Below, in pieces: positions 35,774 to 44,646 of a stretch of DNA of 64,000 nucleotides. The stretch's first letter is position 1; each line of letters begins with the position of its first letter. The DNA comes from DATDIC01 sp963777625 (GTDB taxonomy: Bacteria; Pseudomonadota; Alphaproteobacteria; Acetobacterales; Acetobacteraceae): the NCBI GenBank assembly GCA_963777625.1, contig CAVZRO010000040.1:62001-126000 (forward strand), given 5' to 3'. Both the position numbers and the translations under genes were made by a program. The notes beneath the pieces were generated by a model that was not told where the DNA came from, searched no databases, and was given only the letters and a program-made list of their open reading frames with translations.

Positions 35774-36487
35774 GTGATAAGATACGACAATGCGGTCAAG
35801 GCGGCCGCCGCTTCGGGGCAACGCATTCGCGGCGTGCACTTCACCTTCGCCGCTGTGGCCGCGATCGAAGTGCTGGTGCAGGCCGCCCAGCTCCAGTTCG
35901 TCTATATCGATGGGGAGCATGGCTGCTTCGACTGGGGCGATATCGAAGCCGCCTGCATCGCGGCCGAGCGCCACGACGCCACGGTGATCGCGCGGGTCCC
36001 CGACCCGTCCGCCGCCACCATCATCCGCTTTCTCGACCGTGGCGTTCGCGGCATCGTGGTGCCGCACATCGAAACGGTCGCGGAAGCGGCCGAAGTGGTC
36101 CAATCCACCTACTACCCGCCGCTCGGCAATCGTTCCTTCGGCGGCACCCGGCCGGAATACGGCATGCTCGCAGACCGGCGCCAGTACATGGCGCAAGCCA
36201 ACGGCGCGGTCTCTCTCTGCATCATGATCGAAACCAGGGCAGCTCTGGACAACGCGGAGCAACTGGCCACGATCGAAGGTGTGGATTACCTCAGCTACGG
36301 CATGATGGACCTGTCGCAGTCACTGGGCCATTACGGCGATCCCGCCCATGCCGACGTGCAGCGTGCCGTCGCCGATGCCTCCGCACGCATCCACCGCGCC
36401 GGCAAACGCGTCCGCGAGGATTTCATGACCTATGCCTGGATCAACGAATTGCTGGTGGCCGGCGCCCGGCAGCTTTTGAAGACCTGA
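35774..36487 (+). CDS. HpcH/HpaI aldolase family protein
   Basis: About 237 residues from GTG at 35774 (GGGGGAACG upstream). Class II pyruvate aldolase fold: QFVYIDGEHGCFDWGDIEAA, VIARVPDPSAATIIRFLDRG, GVRGIVVPHIETVAEAAEVV, LGNRSFGGTRPEYG, CIMIETRAALDNAEQL. Members cleave 4-hydroxy-2-keto acids to pyruvate and an aldehyde. It heads a plus-strand block with TRAP transporters and a 2-keto-4-pentenoate hydratase-like gene, suggesting catabolism of an imported hydroxy-keto or aromatic acid. Confidence 0.83.
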   Translation: MIRYDNAVKAAAASGQRIRGVHFTFAAVAAIEVLVQAAQLQFVYIDGEHGCFDWGDIEAACIAAERHDATVIARVPDPSAATIIRFLDRGVRGIVVPHIETVAEAAEVVQSTYYPPLGNRSFGGTRPEYGMLADRRQYMAQANGAVSLCIMIETRAALDNAEQLATIEGVDYLSYGMMDLSQSLGHYGDPAHADVQRAVADASARIHRAGKRVREDFMTYAWINELLVAGARQLLKT

Positions 36488-36543
36488 CCGGCACGGCGCG
36501 GTCGCTGCCGCGATCGCGGGGAGGAACGCAGACGAACCAGGTT

Positions 36544-38427
36544 TTGGCATCTGGGTCCACCGCTTCGGACCTTGGTCCGGCGGTGCGCTCGGCGCCGGCA
36601 GTGCCTGCCTGGCTGGCGCACGTCGACGCCGCCGCGATCGTGCTGCTCAACGCCGGCCTGGTCGTTCAGGTCGGCATCGTCTTCACCAACACGATCATGC
36701 GCTGGCTGTTTCATGTGACACCTGTTCTGGGCGTCGATGAAACCGCGCGGCTCTATCTGATCGTCGTTGCCTTCCTCGGCGGCGGGGTCGCCTACGGGCG
36801 CGGCCAGTTCATGGCCATTACCGCTCTCGTGGACCGGCTGCCGCCGCCGGCGCGAAGCTTGCTGGCGGCGGCCGTGGAATGGGTGGTCATCAGCCTGGCG
36901 CTGCTGATCGGCGGCTACTCCATCCCGCTCCTCATCGACAATGCCGGCGAGCGTACCACCATGCTCGGCATCGGCTTCGTCTGGATGACCATCCCGATGA
37001 CCGCCGGCGCCGCGCTGTTCATCGCGCATGCCGGAAACGCCCTGCTGCGCCGCCCGTTGCGCGCGGTGGTAATCGCCGGGCTGCTGGTCGGCGGTGTCAC
37101 GCTGCTGCTGTGGTTCGGTCGCGACGGCGCCTGGGTGGATTCGCCCTGGTTCTATGCGGTGCTCGCCGCCCTGTTCTTCGGCCAACTCGCCATCGGCGTG
37201 CCGATCGGCTTCGTGCTGGCCTCGATCGGCATCACCTATGTGGCGGTCACCGGCTCGGCGCCGATGATCGCCGTGGCCTCCACCGCGCAGCGCGGCACCG
37301 GCGGGTTCATCTTCCTGGCGCTGCCCTTCTTCATCCTGGCCGGCTTCGTCATGGACCGCGGCGGCATCGGCGCCCGCATCATCGCGCTGCTGTCGGCGCT
37401 CATCGGCCATCTGCGCGGCGGCCTGCTGCAAGTCTCGATCGTCGGCATGTACATCGTCTCCGGCATTTCCGGCTCCAAGGCAGCCGACATGGCGGCGATC
37501 GGCATTCCGCTGAGCAAGACGCTGCGCCAGGCGGGGCAGGACCCGCATGAGGCCGCCGCCGTGCTGGCCGCCTCCGCCGCGATGGGCGAATCGATCCCGC
37601 CCAGCATCGCCATCCTGGTGCTTGGCTCGGTCACCTCGGTCTCCACTGGCGCGCTGTTCCTGGCCGGCCTGCTGCCGGCCGCGGTGATCGCCTTGCTGCT
37701 GATGCTGCTGGTGTGGCTGCGCGCGCTGCTGCGCCGCCTGCCGCCGACCCCGCGCGCCACGCTGCGCGTGCGGCTGCGCGCCGGGCAACGTGCCCTGCTG
37801 CCGATGTTGATGCCGGTGCTGCTGGTGGGCGGCATCGTCGCCGGGGTGGGGACACCGACCGAGATTTCGTCATTTGCGGTGGTGTACGGACTGATCCTGT
37901 CGGTGCTGGTCTACCGCGCGGTCGGCGCGCGCGGGTTCTGGAGTGTGCTGACCGAGGCCAGTCTGCTCAGCGGCATGATCTTTTTCACCTTCTGCGGCGC
38001 CACCCTGTTTTCCTGGGCGCTGGCGCTGGAAGGCGTCCCGGATGCGGTGGCCGCCGGATTGCAGGCCCTGGGCACCACCGCCTTCCTGCCCGCCGTCATG
38101 GCCATCACCATCGTGCTCGGCGCGCTGCTGGAAAGCGTCGTCACCATCATCATTCTCGGGCCGCTGCTGCTGCCGGTCGCCGTCGCGATGGGGGTGCATC
38201 CGTTGCAATTCGGCATCGTGCTGATCGAGGCGTTCGGCATCGGCGCCATCCTGCCGCCGGTGGGTCTCGCCCTGTATATCGCCTGCGCCATCTGCGAGGT
38301 GCCGATCGATCGCGTCACCCGGCCGCTGCTGTCCTATTTGGCGGTGCTATGCGCCGGGCTGCTGGTCGTCGCGTTCCTGCCGGGCATCACCCTGGCCGTG
38401 CCGCGCCTGTTCAATTTCGCCAACTGA
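36544..38427 (+). CDS. TRAP transporter fused permease (DctQM)
   Basis: 627 residues, inner membrane. The small DctQ part is at about 20-190 (LNAGLVVQVGIVFTNTIMRW) and the large DctM part follows, with PIGFVLASIGITYV, LPFFILAGFVMDRGG, IVSGISGSKAADMAAIG and FGIGAILPPVGLALYIACAI. A TTG at 36544 is the only start giving the full N-terminus, though GGGGAGGAACG sits 17 bases upstream, so the start is uncertain. Its binding protein is the broken dctP just downstream. Confidence 0.87.
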   Translation: MASGSTASDLGPAVRSAPAVPAWLAHVDAAAIVLLNAGLVVQVGIVFTNTIMRWLFHVTPVLGVDETARLYLIVVAFLGGGVAYGRGQFMAITALVDRLPPPARSLLAAAVEWVVISLALLIGGYSIPLLIDNAGERTTMLGIGFVWMTIPMTAGAALFIAHAGNALLRRPLRAVVIAGLLVGGVTLLLWFGRDGAWVDSPWFYAVLAALFFGQLAIGVPIGFVLASIGITYVAVTGSAPMIAVASTAQRGTGGFIFLALPFFILAGFVMDRGGIGARIIALLSALIGHLRGGLLQVSIVGMYIVSGISGSKAADMAAIGIPLSKTLRQAGQDPHEAAAVLAASAAMGESIPPSIAILVLGSVTSVSTGALFLAGLLPAAVIALLLMLLVWLRALLRRLPPTPRATLRVRLRAGQRALLPMLMPVLLVGGIVAGVGTPTEISSFAVVYGLILSVLVYRAVGARGFWSVLTEASLLSGMIFFTFCGATLFSWALALEGVPDAVAAGLQALGTTAFLPAVMAITIVLGALLESVVTIIILGPLLLPVAVAMGVHPLQFGIVLIEAFGIGAILPPVGLALYIACAICEVPIDRVTRPLLSYLAVLCAGLLVVAFLPGITLAVPRLFNFAN

Positions 38428-38448
38428 CCGGCTTCAGGGAGGAACATA

Positions 38449-39489
38449 ATGCCACAGTCGACGACAGCGATCCACACTCCACGGCGCGACGGCGCGTGTT
38501 GACTCTGGGCGGCGCATCGGTCCTGGCCGGACTGGCCGCACCGCTGCGCGGGCACGCCCAGACCAGCACGCGGCGCGGCGTGGTCCGCCTGCGCTACGCG
38601 CATTCCGCGCCCACCACCCATGGCTGGCATTTGTGGGGCGTGCAGTTCAAGAAGCCGTCGTGGAAGCGAAGTCGGACGGCCGCATCCAGGTGACTATCTA
38701 CCCGAACGCCCAGATGGGCACCGAGCAGGACATCGCGCCGCCAGGTGCGGCTGGGCTCGCTGGAAATGGGCGCGATCGGCGTCGCGCTGATGAACTGGGT
38801 GCCGCAGGTGTCGGTCACCGATGCGCCGTTCCTGTTCCGCACCCGTCAGCAGTGCTACAATGCGCTGGACGGGGCACTGGGCGACACGCTGAAGCGCCTG
38901 GCGCTGGCACAGGGGTTCCGGATCATCGGCTGGAACGATCTCGGCTCCCGCGTCGATGACCAACAGCAAGCACCAGATCAGCACCGCCGCCGACATGCGC
39001 GACCTGAAGATGCGGGTGCCGGACTCGAAATCCTACATCGCCATGATGCAGGCGCTGGGGTCCACGATCGTTGCGATCGATCTCAGCGAGCTTTATCTGG
39101 CGCTCAGCCAGCACGTGGCGGATGGGCAGGACACGCCGCCGCCGGTGGTGCAATCGCTGAAGCTGTACGAAGTGCAGAAATTCATCGCCAAGACAGACCA
39201 CGTGCTGACCAACGCCTATTCGGTCATCAACCCGGCGGTGTTCGACCACCTGTCCGAGGACGACCAGGCAGCGGTAGCGGCGGCGGCGCAGGAGGCGACG
39301 GTCTGGCTGCGCGGCACCACCCAGCAGCAGGAGCGTGACGCGATCGCCTTCCTGGTGAGCAAGGGGATGCAGGCCAACGTGAACGTCGATAAAGCATCCT
39401 TTCAGCAGGCGTGCAGCGGGGTGATCCCGAAATTCCCCGACCTGTTCCCGCCCGACCTGGTCAAGCTCGCCCGCTCGGCGCCCACCTGA
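38449..39489 (+). pseudogene. TRAP binding protein DctP, four frameshifts
   Basis: ATG at 38449 follows GGGAGGAACATA. The protein can be read only by changing frame four times, near 38490, 38650, 38740 and 38955. Segments are MPQSTTAIHTPRR; RRRVLTLGGASVLAGLAAPL and LRYAHSAPTTHGWHLWGVQF; EAVVEAKSDGRIQVTIYPNA; RLGSLEMGAIGVALMNWVPQ; and STAADMRDLKMRVPDSKSYI onward to the end. Each change needs only one base. Together they make a normal DctP of about 345 residues with a Tat-like signal. Damage this dense suggests decay, though sequence error is not excluded. The intact paralogue is at 42.2 kb. Confidence 0.8.
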
Positions 39490-39572
39490 GCTGCACGCCC
39501 ACCCCGGGAGCTATCATGTCCATCCTCGCGGACGTCTTCGCCGAGCAGCAACCTGCACAATGAGGTGACTGG

Positions 39573-40328
39573 ATGGACCACAACTCTATCGAGCGTGCCG
39601 CCGCCGATGCTTGCCGACGCCAGCCGGCAGGCCCGCCGGATCAAAGCCTGCCGGATGCGGCGCACCCGCGCACGCTCGCCGAGGCGCACGCGATCCAGGA
39701 CGCGTTGGTCGCCGCCCTCGACCAGAGCGTTGCCGGCTGGAAGGTAAGCGTCGGAAAGGATGGCGAGGTGATGCGCGGCGTCATCCTGGGGTCTCGCCTG
39801 CTGCAAAGCCCCGCCGAACTGCCGGCGACGCAGGTGCCGTTGCGCGGCATCGAAGCCGAAATCGGCTTCCGCTTCGATCGCGACATGCCGCCGCGTGACC
39901 ACGACTATCGCCGCGACGAGATCGCTGCCGCCGTTACGGCGCTGGTGGGCATCGAGGTCGTGGACTCCCGTTTCACCAGCTACCGGGATACGCCGGTGCT
40001 GGATCGGACGGCGGACTGCATGTCCAACGGCGCCTACATCATCGGCACGATACGGCCCGACTGGCGCGATTTCGATCTGTCGTCGCTCAAGGCGGTGCTG
40101 CGCGTCAACGGCAAGCCCGAGATCGAAAAAACCGCCTCCCATCCTGCCGGCGACCCGATCCTGCCGGCTATCGCGCTGGTCAATATCTTACGCACCGGCC
40201 GCGGCGTGACGACCGGGCAGATCATCACCACCGGAACCTATACCGGCCTGCATTTCGCCGAACCGGGCGATCACCTGGTCGCGGAATTCGAAGGTTTCGG
40301 ACGTGCCGAGCTGCGCCTGCGTGCGTAA
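39573..40328 (+). CDS. 2-keto-4-pentenoate hydratase-like protein (FAH superfamily)
   Basis: 251 residues. Marks of the MhpD/hydratase branch are AHAIQDALVAAL, AGWKVSVGKDG, metal-binding Glu pair in GIEAEIGFRFDRDMP, VVDSRFTSYRD and TTGTYTGLHFAEPGDHLVAE. The reaction would be hydration of 2-hydroxypenta-2,4-dienoate or a related dienoate to a 4-hydroxy-2-keto acid, which an HpcH/HpaI aldolase such as the one at 35.8 kb could then split. It lies between the two TRAP systems. Confidence 0.82.
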   Translation: MDHNSIERAAADACRRQPAGPPDQSLPDAAHPRTLAEAHAIQDALVAALDQSVAGWKVSVGKDGEVMRGVILGSRLLQSPAELPATQVPLRGIEAEIGFRFDRDMPPRDHDYRRDEIAAAVTALVGIEVVDSRFTSYRDTPVLDRTADCMSNGAYIIGTIRPDWRDFDLSSLKAVLRVNGKPEIEKTASHPAGDPILPAIALVNILRTGRGVTTGQIITTGTYTGLHFAEPGDHLVAEFEGFGRAELRLRA

Positions 40329-40338
40329 CACGCGCGCC

Positions 40339-42156
40339 ATGGACCGGCTGGCGCTGGTGGTGGAGACAGTGGTGGTCGTGGCGATCATCGTCAACATCGC
40401 CATCACGTTCACCAACGCGGTCGTGCGCTATACGTTCCAGCAGGATTTCTCCTGGGCCACCGACGCCTGGGCGATCCTGATCTCGGTGATCACCTTCCTG
40501 GGCGCTCCGGCCTATTTTCGCCGCAGCACCGGAATGGCGTACACCGCCCTGGTCGACCAGGCCCGTGGCATGCGCGGTCAGGTGTTGCAGGCTTGCGGAC
40601 TAACGAGCTTCCTGGGCGTCTGCCTGGTGACGCTGATTGCGTTTCCCGCATTCTTCGCCGGCCAGCGCACGCAGGTGCTGTCGGTCTTGCAGATCAGCTC
40701 CGGCTTCGTGGCAATCTGGCTTGGCATCGGCCTGGTGCTGTTCTGCCTGTTCACGCTGGAGAAGCTGGCGGCGCTGGACCGGAGAGCGATCGCCACCGGC
40801 ACCGCCATGGTGATCGTTGCCGGGCTGCTGGCGTTCGGCCTGCGCCGCGCCTATTACGACGGCAGCACCGACATTGATCCGTTCCTGGCGATGGCACCGC
40901 TGCTGTTGATCGCATTCGTGACCGCGGTGCCGATTGCCGGCGTCCTGGCACTTGCCGGCATATTATACTTTGTAACCACTGGCGATGCGCCGATCACCGC
41001 GGTGCCCTCCGCGCTGCAATACGGCGTCGCCAGCTTCGTGCTGCTGGCGGTACCGTTCTTCATGGTGGCCGGCACCCTGATGGAGGTTACCGGCATGGCG
41101 CGCCGCATGATCGACACGGTGCAGGAATGGCTGGGGCACTGGCCCGGCGGACTGCTGGTCGCGCAGGTGGTGGCCATGTACATCTTCTCGGGCCTCAGCG
41201 GCTCCAAGGCGGCGGATATCGCCACGGTGGGCAGCGTCATGAAGGCGCCGCTGCGGCATTACGGATATCCGCCCTCCGAATCGGTCGCCGTCCTCGCCGC
41301 CAGTGCGGCGATGGGCGAAACCATCCCGCCCTCGCTCATGCTGCTGGTGCTGGGCTCGATCACCACGCTGTCCGTCGGCTCGCTGTTCATCGCCGGCCTG
41401 CTGCCCGCCGCCATTCTGGCCACGGTGCTGATCCTGGTCGTGCTGGTGCGCAGCCGTCACGCCGGATACCGCAAAGGGTCACCATTCCGCCTCGGCCGCG
41501 CCCTGCGCAGCACGCCGCTGGCAATCCCGGCGCTGCTGGTCCCGGTCATCGTGGTTGGCGGCATCGTCGGCGGCATCGCCTCGCCCACCGAATCCGCCAC
41601 CTTCGCCGTGATCTATGGCTTCGTCGCGGCGCTGCTGGTGTACCGCTCGATCGGGTTGCGCTCCGGCTGGATTGCGCTGCGCGACGCGGCGCTGACGGCC
41701 GGCATGGTGCTGTTCATGGTGGCCGCCGCCAACCTGCTGTCGCAAGCCATCGTCATCGACGGGCTGGCGCGCGCCATGGCCACCGCCTTCGGCACGCTGC
41801 GGGCGCCGACGACATTCCTGTTCATCACCATGCTGGTGATGATCGTGGTCGGTTTCGTGCTGGAAGGCTTGCCCGCCATCCTGATCGCCGCACCCATCCT
41901 GCTGCCGATCGCCACGCGCCTGGGCATCGACCCGCTGCAATACGGCATCGTGCTGACCATGGCGGTGGGCATCGGGGTGTTCCTGCCGCCGGTCGGCATC
42001 GGCTATTATGTCGCCTGCGCAATCGGCGATGCGCCGGTCAACGCCACCATGCGGCCATGCCTGCTCTATAACCTGTTCCTGATCCTGGGGGTGATTATCG
42101 TCATCCTGTTTCCGCAGATCACCATCTGGCTGCCGCATCATTTCGGCATGCATTGA
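40339..42156 (+). CDS. TRAP transporter fused permease (DctQM), second copy
   Basis: About 605 residues from ATG at 40339; a GTG at 40303 would overlap the hydratase by 26 bases. Same fused plan as the permease at 36.5 kb: a DctQ part (ITFTNAVVRYTFQQDFSWAT) followed by DctM with AVPFFMVAGTLMEVTGMARR, FSGLSGSKAADIATVG, MGETIPPSLMLLVLGS and GVFLPPVGIGYYVACAIGDA. It pairs with the intact DctP gene 24 bases downstream. Confidence 0.87.
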   Translation: MDRLALVVETVVVVAIIVNIAITFTNAVVRYTFQQDFSWATDAWAILISVITFLGAPAYFRRSTGMAYTALVDQARGMRGQVLQACGLTSFLGVCLVTLIAFPAFFAGQRTQVLSVLQISSGFVAIWLGIGLVLFCLFTLEKLAALDRRAIATGTAMVIVAGLLAFGLRRAYYDGSTDIDPFLAMAPLLLIAFVTAVPIAGVLALAGILYFVTTGDAPITAVPSALQYGVASFVLLAVPFFMVAGTLMEVTGMARRMIDTVQEWLGHWPGGLLVAQVVAMYIFSGLSGSKAADIATVGSVMKAPLRHYGYPPSESVAVLAASAAMGETIPPSLMLLVLGSITTLSVGSLFIAGLLPAAILATVLILVVLVRSRHAGYRKGSPFRLGRALRSTPLAIPALLVPVIVVGGIVGGIASPTESATFAVIYGFVAALLVYRSIGLRSGWIALRDAALTAGMVLFMVAAANLLSQAIVIDGLARAMATAFGTLRAPTTFLFITMLVMIVVGFVLEGLPAILIAAPILLPIATRLGIDPLQYGIVLTMAVGIGVFLPPVGIGYYVACAIGDAPVNATMRPCLLYNLFLILGVIIVILFPQITIWLPHHFGMH

Positions 42157-42180
42157 CTCAACACAAACAGGGAGGAATTC

Positions 42181-43203
42181 ATGATCGCAACCCGTCCAAT
42201 CGCCCGCCGACATCTGCTGGCGGCGTCCGCAACCGGCGTCGCGGCAGCTTCGCTTGGCCTGGCCGCGCCGGCAATCGCCCAGCGTGCCAAGGAATGGCGG
42301 TTCGGCAGCATGCTGCCGGCCAGTTCCATCTATCACCGGGCCTGCGTCAGATTCGGCGACGAGCTGGCCAAGCTGTCATCCAACCGGATCAAGGTGCAGG
42401 TCTATCCGGACTCGCAACTCGGCAGCATCGCCGAGATGCTGTCGGCCGTTCAGGTCGGGTCCCTGTCGATGACCATGGCTGTGCCCGCCTGGTACTCGAA
42501 GTTCATGCGACCGATCGATGCGTTCACGCTGCCGTACCTGGTCAGTTCGTCCGACCGGCTGCGCTCGGCACTGGACGGGCAGCTCGGTCAACGCATTGTG
42601 CAGCTCGGCGATGCGGCGGGATTTCAGATCGTCGGCTACTGGCTGATGGGCGGACGCCACATCGTCAACAAGGTGCGGGCCATCCACACGCCGGCGGACT
42701 GCATCGGCCTGAAGATCCGCGTCATCAACAGTCAGGTTTATATCCAGACGTTCCGCGCCCTCGGCGCCACCGCGGTCGCCATGGATCCGTCCGAGCTGTA
42801 CTTGTCTTTGCAGCAGGGTGTCGTCGACGGGTTCGAATTCCCGCTACCCGACCTCGTGTCGTACAAGCTTTACGAAGTCACCAAATATCTTTCGTTGGAC
42901 GACCACACCACCGACTTCTTCCTGGTCTCGATCAACAAGGGCCTGTGGCAGGGTCTGTCCCCCGAGGAACAGGGCATGGTGTCGCAGGCGATGCACACGG
43001 CGATGGATTGGCAATGGCAGGCGCAGCCGCAGGAGATTGCCACCGCGCTGGCGAAGCTGAAGACCGTGCTGCAGGTGAACGACCTGACGCCGGCCGAAAA
43101 ACAGCAGTTCGTCACCGCCACACGCCCGGTCTATCAGCAGTTTGAAGCCTCGATCGGCAAGAACTTCCTGGACCTTGCCGAGCAAGAACTGAGCCCGGCG
43201 TGA
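42181..43203 (+). CDS. TRAP transporter substrate-binding protein DctP
   Basis: 340 residues, periplasmic. A twin-Arg-like signal (PIARRHLLAASATGVAAASL) ends at AIAQ. The receptor carries RIKVQVYPDSQLGSIAEML, GYWLMGGRHIVNK, the substrate-clamping Arg region CIGLKIRVINSQVYIQTFRA, DPSELYLSLQQGVVDG and FEFPLPDLVSYKLYEVTKYL. GGGAGGAATTC precedes the ATG. Family ligands are carboxylic acids. This copy is intact, unlike the one at 38.4 kb. Confidence 0.9.
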   Translation: MIATRPIARRHLLAASATGVAAASLGLAAPAIAQRAKEWRFGSMLPASSIYHRACVRFGDELAKLSSNRIKVQVYPDSQLGSIAEMLSAVQVGSLSMTMAVPAWYSKFMRPIDAFTLPYLVSSSDRLRSALDGQLGQRIVQLGDAAGFQIVGYWLMGGRHIVNKVRAIHTPADCIGLKIRVINSQVYIQTFRALGATAVAMDPSELYLSLQQGVVDGFEFPLPDLVSYKLYEVTKYLSLDDHTTDFFLVSINKGLWQGLSPEEQGMVSQAMHTAMDWQWQAQPQEIATALAKLKTVLQVNDLTPAEKQQFVTATRPVYQQFEASIGKNFLDLAEQELSPA

Positions 43204-43215
43204 GCGCCAACCAAC

Positions 43216-43602
43216 ATGCATCCGAAAAGCGGCACGACCGCAGCGATCGTGCAGGCCGAGAGGGCGCTCTATCGCGCCATGATCGCGCAGGACTTCGAGC
43301 AATTGGAGGCTTTGCTCGCGGACGACCTGAGCTACGTTCATTCCACGGGGGTCTTGGAGTCGAAACGCGGGTACCTCGCCGGGGTGGCGAACGGGCTGTA
43401 CGAGTACGAACATATCGAAAGCCATGATGTGGTCACGTCCAATCATGGCGATATTGCCGTGCAGACAGGAACCGTGGAGATGTCGGTCGGGGCCCGCGGT
43501 CAGCCGAAGGACGTTCTCCGGCTGATATTCACGCTGCTGTGGACACAAAGGGCCGGCCGCTGGCAGTTGTCGCGACGGCAGACGACGCGTATTCCGCCCT
43601 GA
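43216..43602 (+). CDS. DUF4440 / SnoaL-like protein
   Basis: 128 residues of the NTF2-like cone fold: ALYRAMIAQDFEQLEALLAD, DLSYVHSTGVLESKRGYL and the terminal TLLWTQRAGRWQLSRRQTTR. It is a paralogue of the protein at 49.6-50.0 kb, sharing the LLAD-L-Y-HS and GRWQ-TR-P patterns. It lies 12 bases after dctP, so it probably belongs to the same transcript. Function unknown. Confidence 0.78.
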   Translation: MHPKSGTTAAIVQAERALYRAMIAQDFEQLEALLADDLSYVHSTGVLESKRGYLAGVANGLYEYEHIESHDVVTSNHGDIAVQTGTVEMSVGARGQPKDVLRLIFTLLWTQRAGRWQLSRRQTTRIPP

Positions 43603-43659
43603 CGCATGTCATGATCTCGTACTGCGATAATACCAGACGGCCTTGGGTCTAACCCATCC

Positions 43660-43687
43660 CGTCATTCCCGCGAAAGCGGGAATGACG
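43660..43687. repeat. REP-like palindrome (CGTCATTCCCGC family)
   Basis: CGTCATTCCCGC-GAAA-GCGGGAATGACG: a perfect 12-bp stem with a GAAA tetraloop, in the 200-base gap after the DUF4440 gene. The same unit occurs at 47.56-47.63 and 62.16-62.23 kb. In this gap the hairpin may also end transcription; no T-run is present. Confidence 0.92.
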
Positions 43688-43802
43688 AGTAACGAGTCAG
43701 GAATTACGCCGATTGATATGAGTCGTCATCGAAGGCATTGTATAGACTGACCCGGTAGCCGACTGTTTCGGCCTGTTGCTTCCAACGGTGAAGGACCGTC
43801 CC

Positions 43803-43955
43803 ATGCGCCTGCTTGTCCTGCTGCTTCCGTTCCTCCTTGCAGGCTGCTTAAGCTTCAGTAGCAGCAACCCGCCTCCGCCCGCGCCGAATACCGTGGTCTT
43901 GCCACCAGGCACGTCGGTCGTATGCGCTAACGGTAGCCCACCGCCCTGCCAGTGA
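43803..43955 (+). CDS. Small lipoprotein, 50 residues
   Basis: ATG at 43803 begins MRLLVLLLPFLLAGCLSFSS, a textbook lipoprotein signal with lipobox LLAGC. A Pro-rich stretch (NPPPPAPNTVVLPPG) follows, then two Cys in VVCANGSPPPCQ and a TGA at 43953-43955. AAGGACC lies upstream. Its last 29 bases overlap antisense with the 3' end of the DUF2459 gene. Short envelope lipoprotein of unknown function. Confidence 0.7.
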   Translation: MRLLVLLLPFLLAGCLSFSSSNPPPPAPNTVVLPPGTSVVCANGSPPPCQ

Positions 43956-44640
43956 CGAGAGTGCGACCTTCAGGCTCCGCTGCTGCCGGAGCGGGATGAG
44001 TGGCATTCTGTGATTCGCTGACCGCCCTGACCCTGCTCATGGCCTGGCTGGCGAACACGACGCCACTCGGGTTCAGCGGCAGACCGGCAGCCGCCAAAGC
44101 CTCTATCGTCCAGGTGTTGCAGGTATGCGCCGCATCGTAGGTCGCCGACGCCGCATAGAACGCGCTGCCCGGATACGGTCCATCCGCGATCCTCAACGGC
44201 GCCCCGCTACCGGCCCGATCCAGATCGTCGGACAGGAATACGACCAGGCGATCCATCTCCGCTGCGGTCAGCCGCAGGGGAACCACATGGAAGCCACCGA
44301 ACGCATCCGACGGGGACGCCCGCAACGCGGTGACCAGGATGGCTCCGGGGCTCGGCAACAGCGCGGCGATCATGGTCAGGATCGATCGGTCGCGCGACAG
44401 CAGATAGGTCCGCTCGCCGAAGCCGAACACAAAGTACCGGGCACCCGGAAAAGCTTGCTCGATCGTTGGCAGGGAGCCCCGCAAATCGGGCGCCGCGAGT
44501 CCGATATCAGTGTGCCATCCGCGATCGATGACATAGGCCGTCGTCACCGGCGGGCCGGCGCCCAACTCCCTGGCAGGCGGCAATCCGACACAGCCGGCGA
44601 GCATCAACGCGGCAACCCAGCCGAGCACGCGGGGAGACAT
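43927..44640 (-). CDS. DUF2459 lipoprotein
   Basis: 237 residues. A lipoprotein signal (VLGWVAALMLAGC) is followed by the DUF2459 core: TAYVIDRGWHTDIGLAAPDL, YFVFGFGERTYLL, HVVPLRLTAAEMDRLVVFLS and the conserved TYDAAHTCNTWTIEALAAAG with Cys. Unknown function; the conserved His and Cys hint at a cysteine-peptidase-like site, which is speculative. It ends 6 bases upstream of recG's 3' end on the same strand. Confidence 0.8.
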   Translation of the reverse strand: MSPRVLGWVAALMLAGCVGLPPARELGAGPPVTTAYVIDRGWHTDIGLAAPDLRGSLPTIEQAFPGARYFVFGFGERTYLLSRDRSILTMIAALLPSPGAILVTALRASPSDAFGGFHVVPLRLTAAEMDRLVVFLSDDLDRAGSGAPLRIADGPYPGSAFYAASATYDAAHTCNTWTIEALAAAGLPLNPSGVVFASQAMSRVRAVSESQNATHPAPAAAEPEGRTLVTGRAVGYR

Positions 44641-44646
44641 TTCCGT

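Noticed and set aside
36430..37788. Gln/His-rich 452-codon minus frame over the TRAP permease
   Set aside because: It is the mirror of a hydrophobic membrane-protein gene, which always yields such composition.
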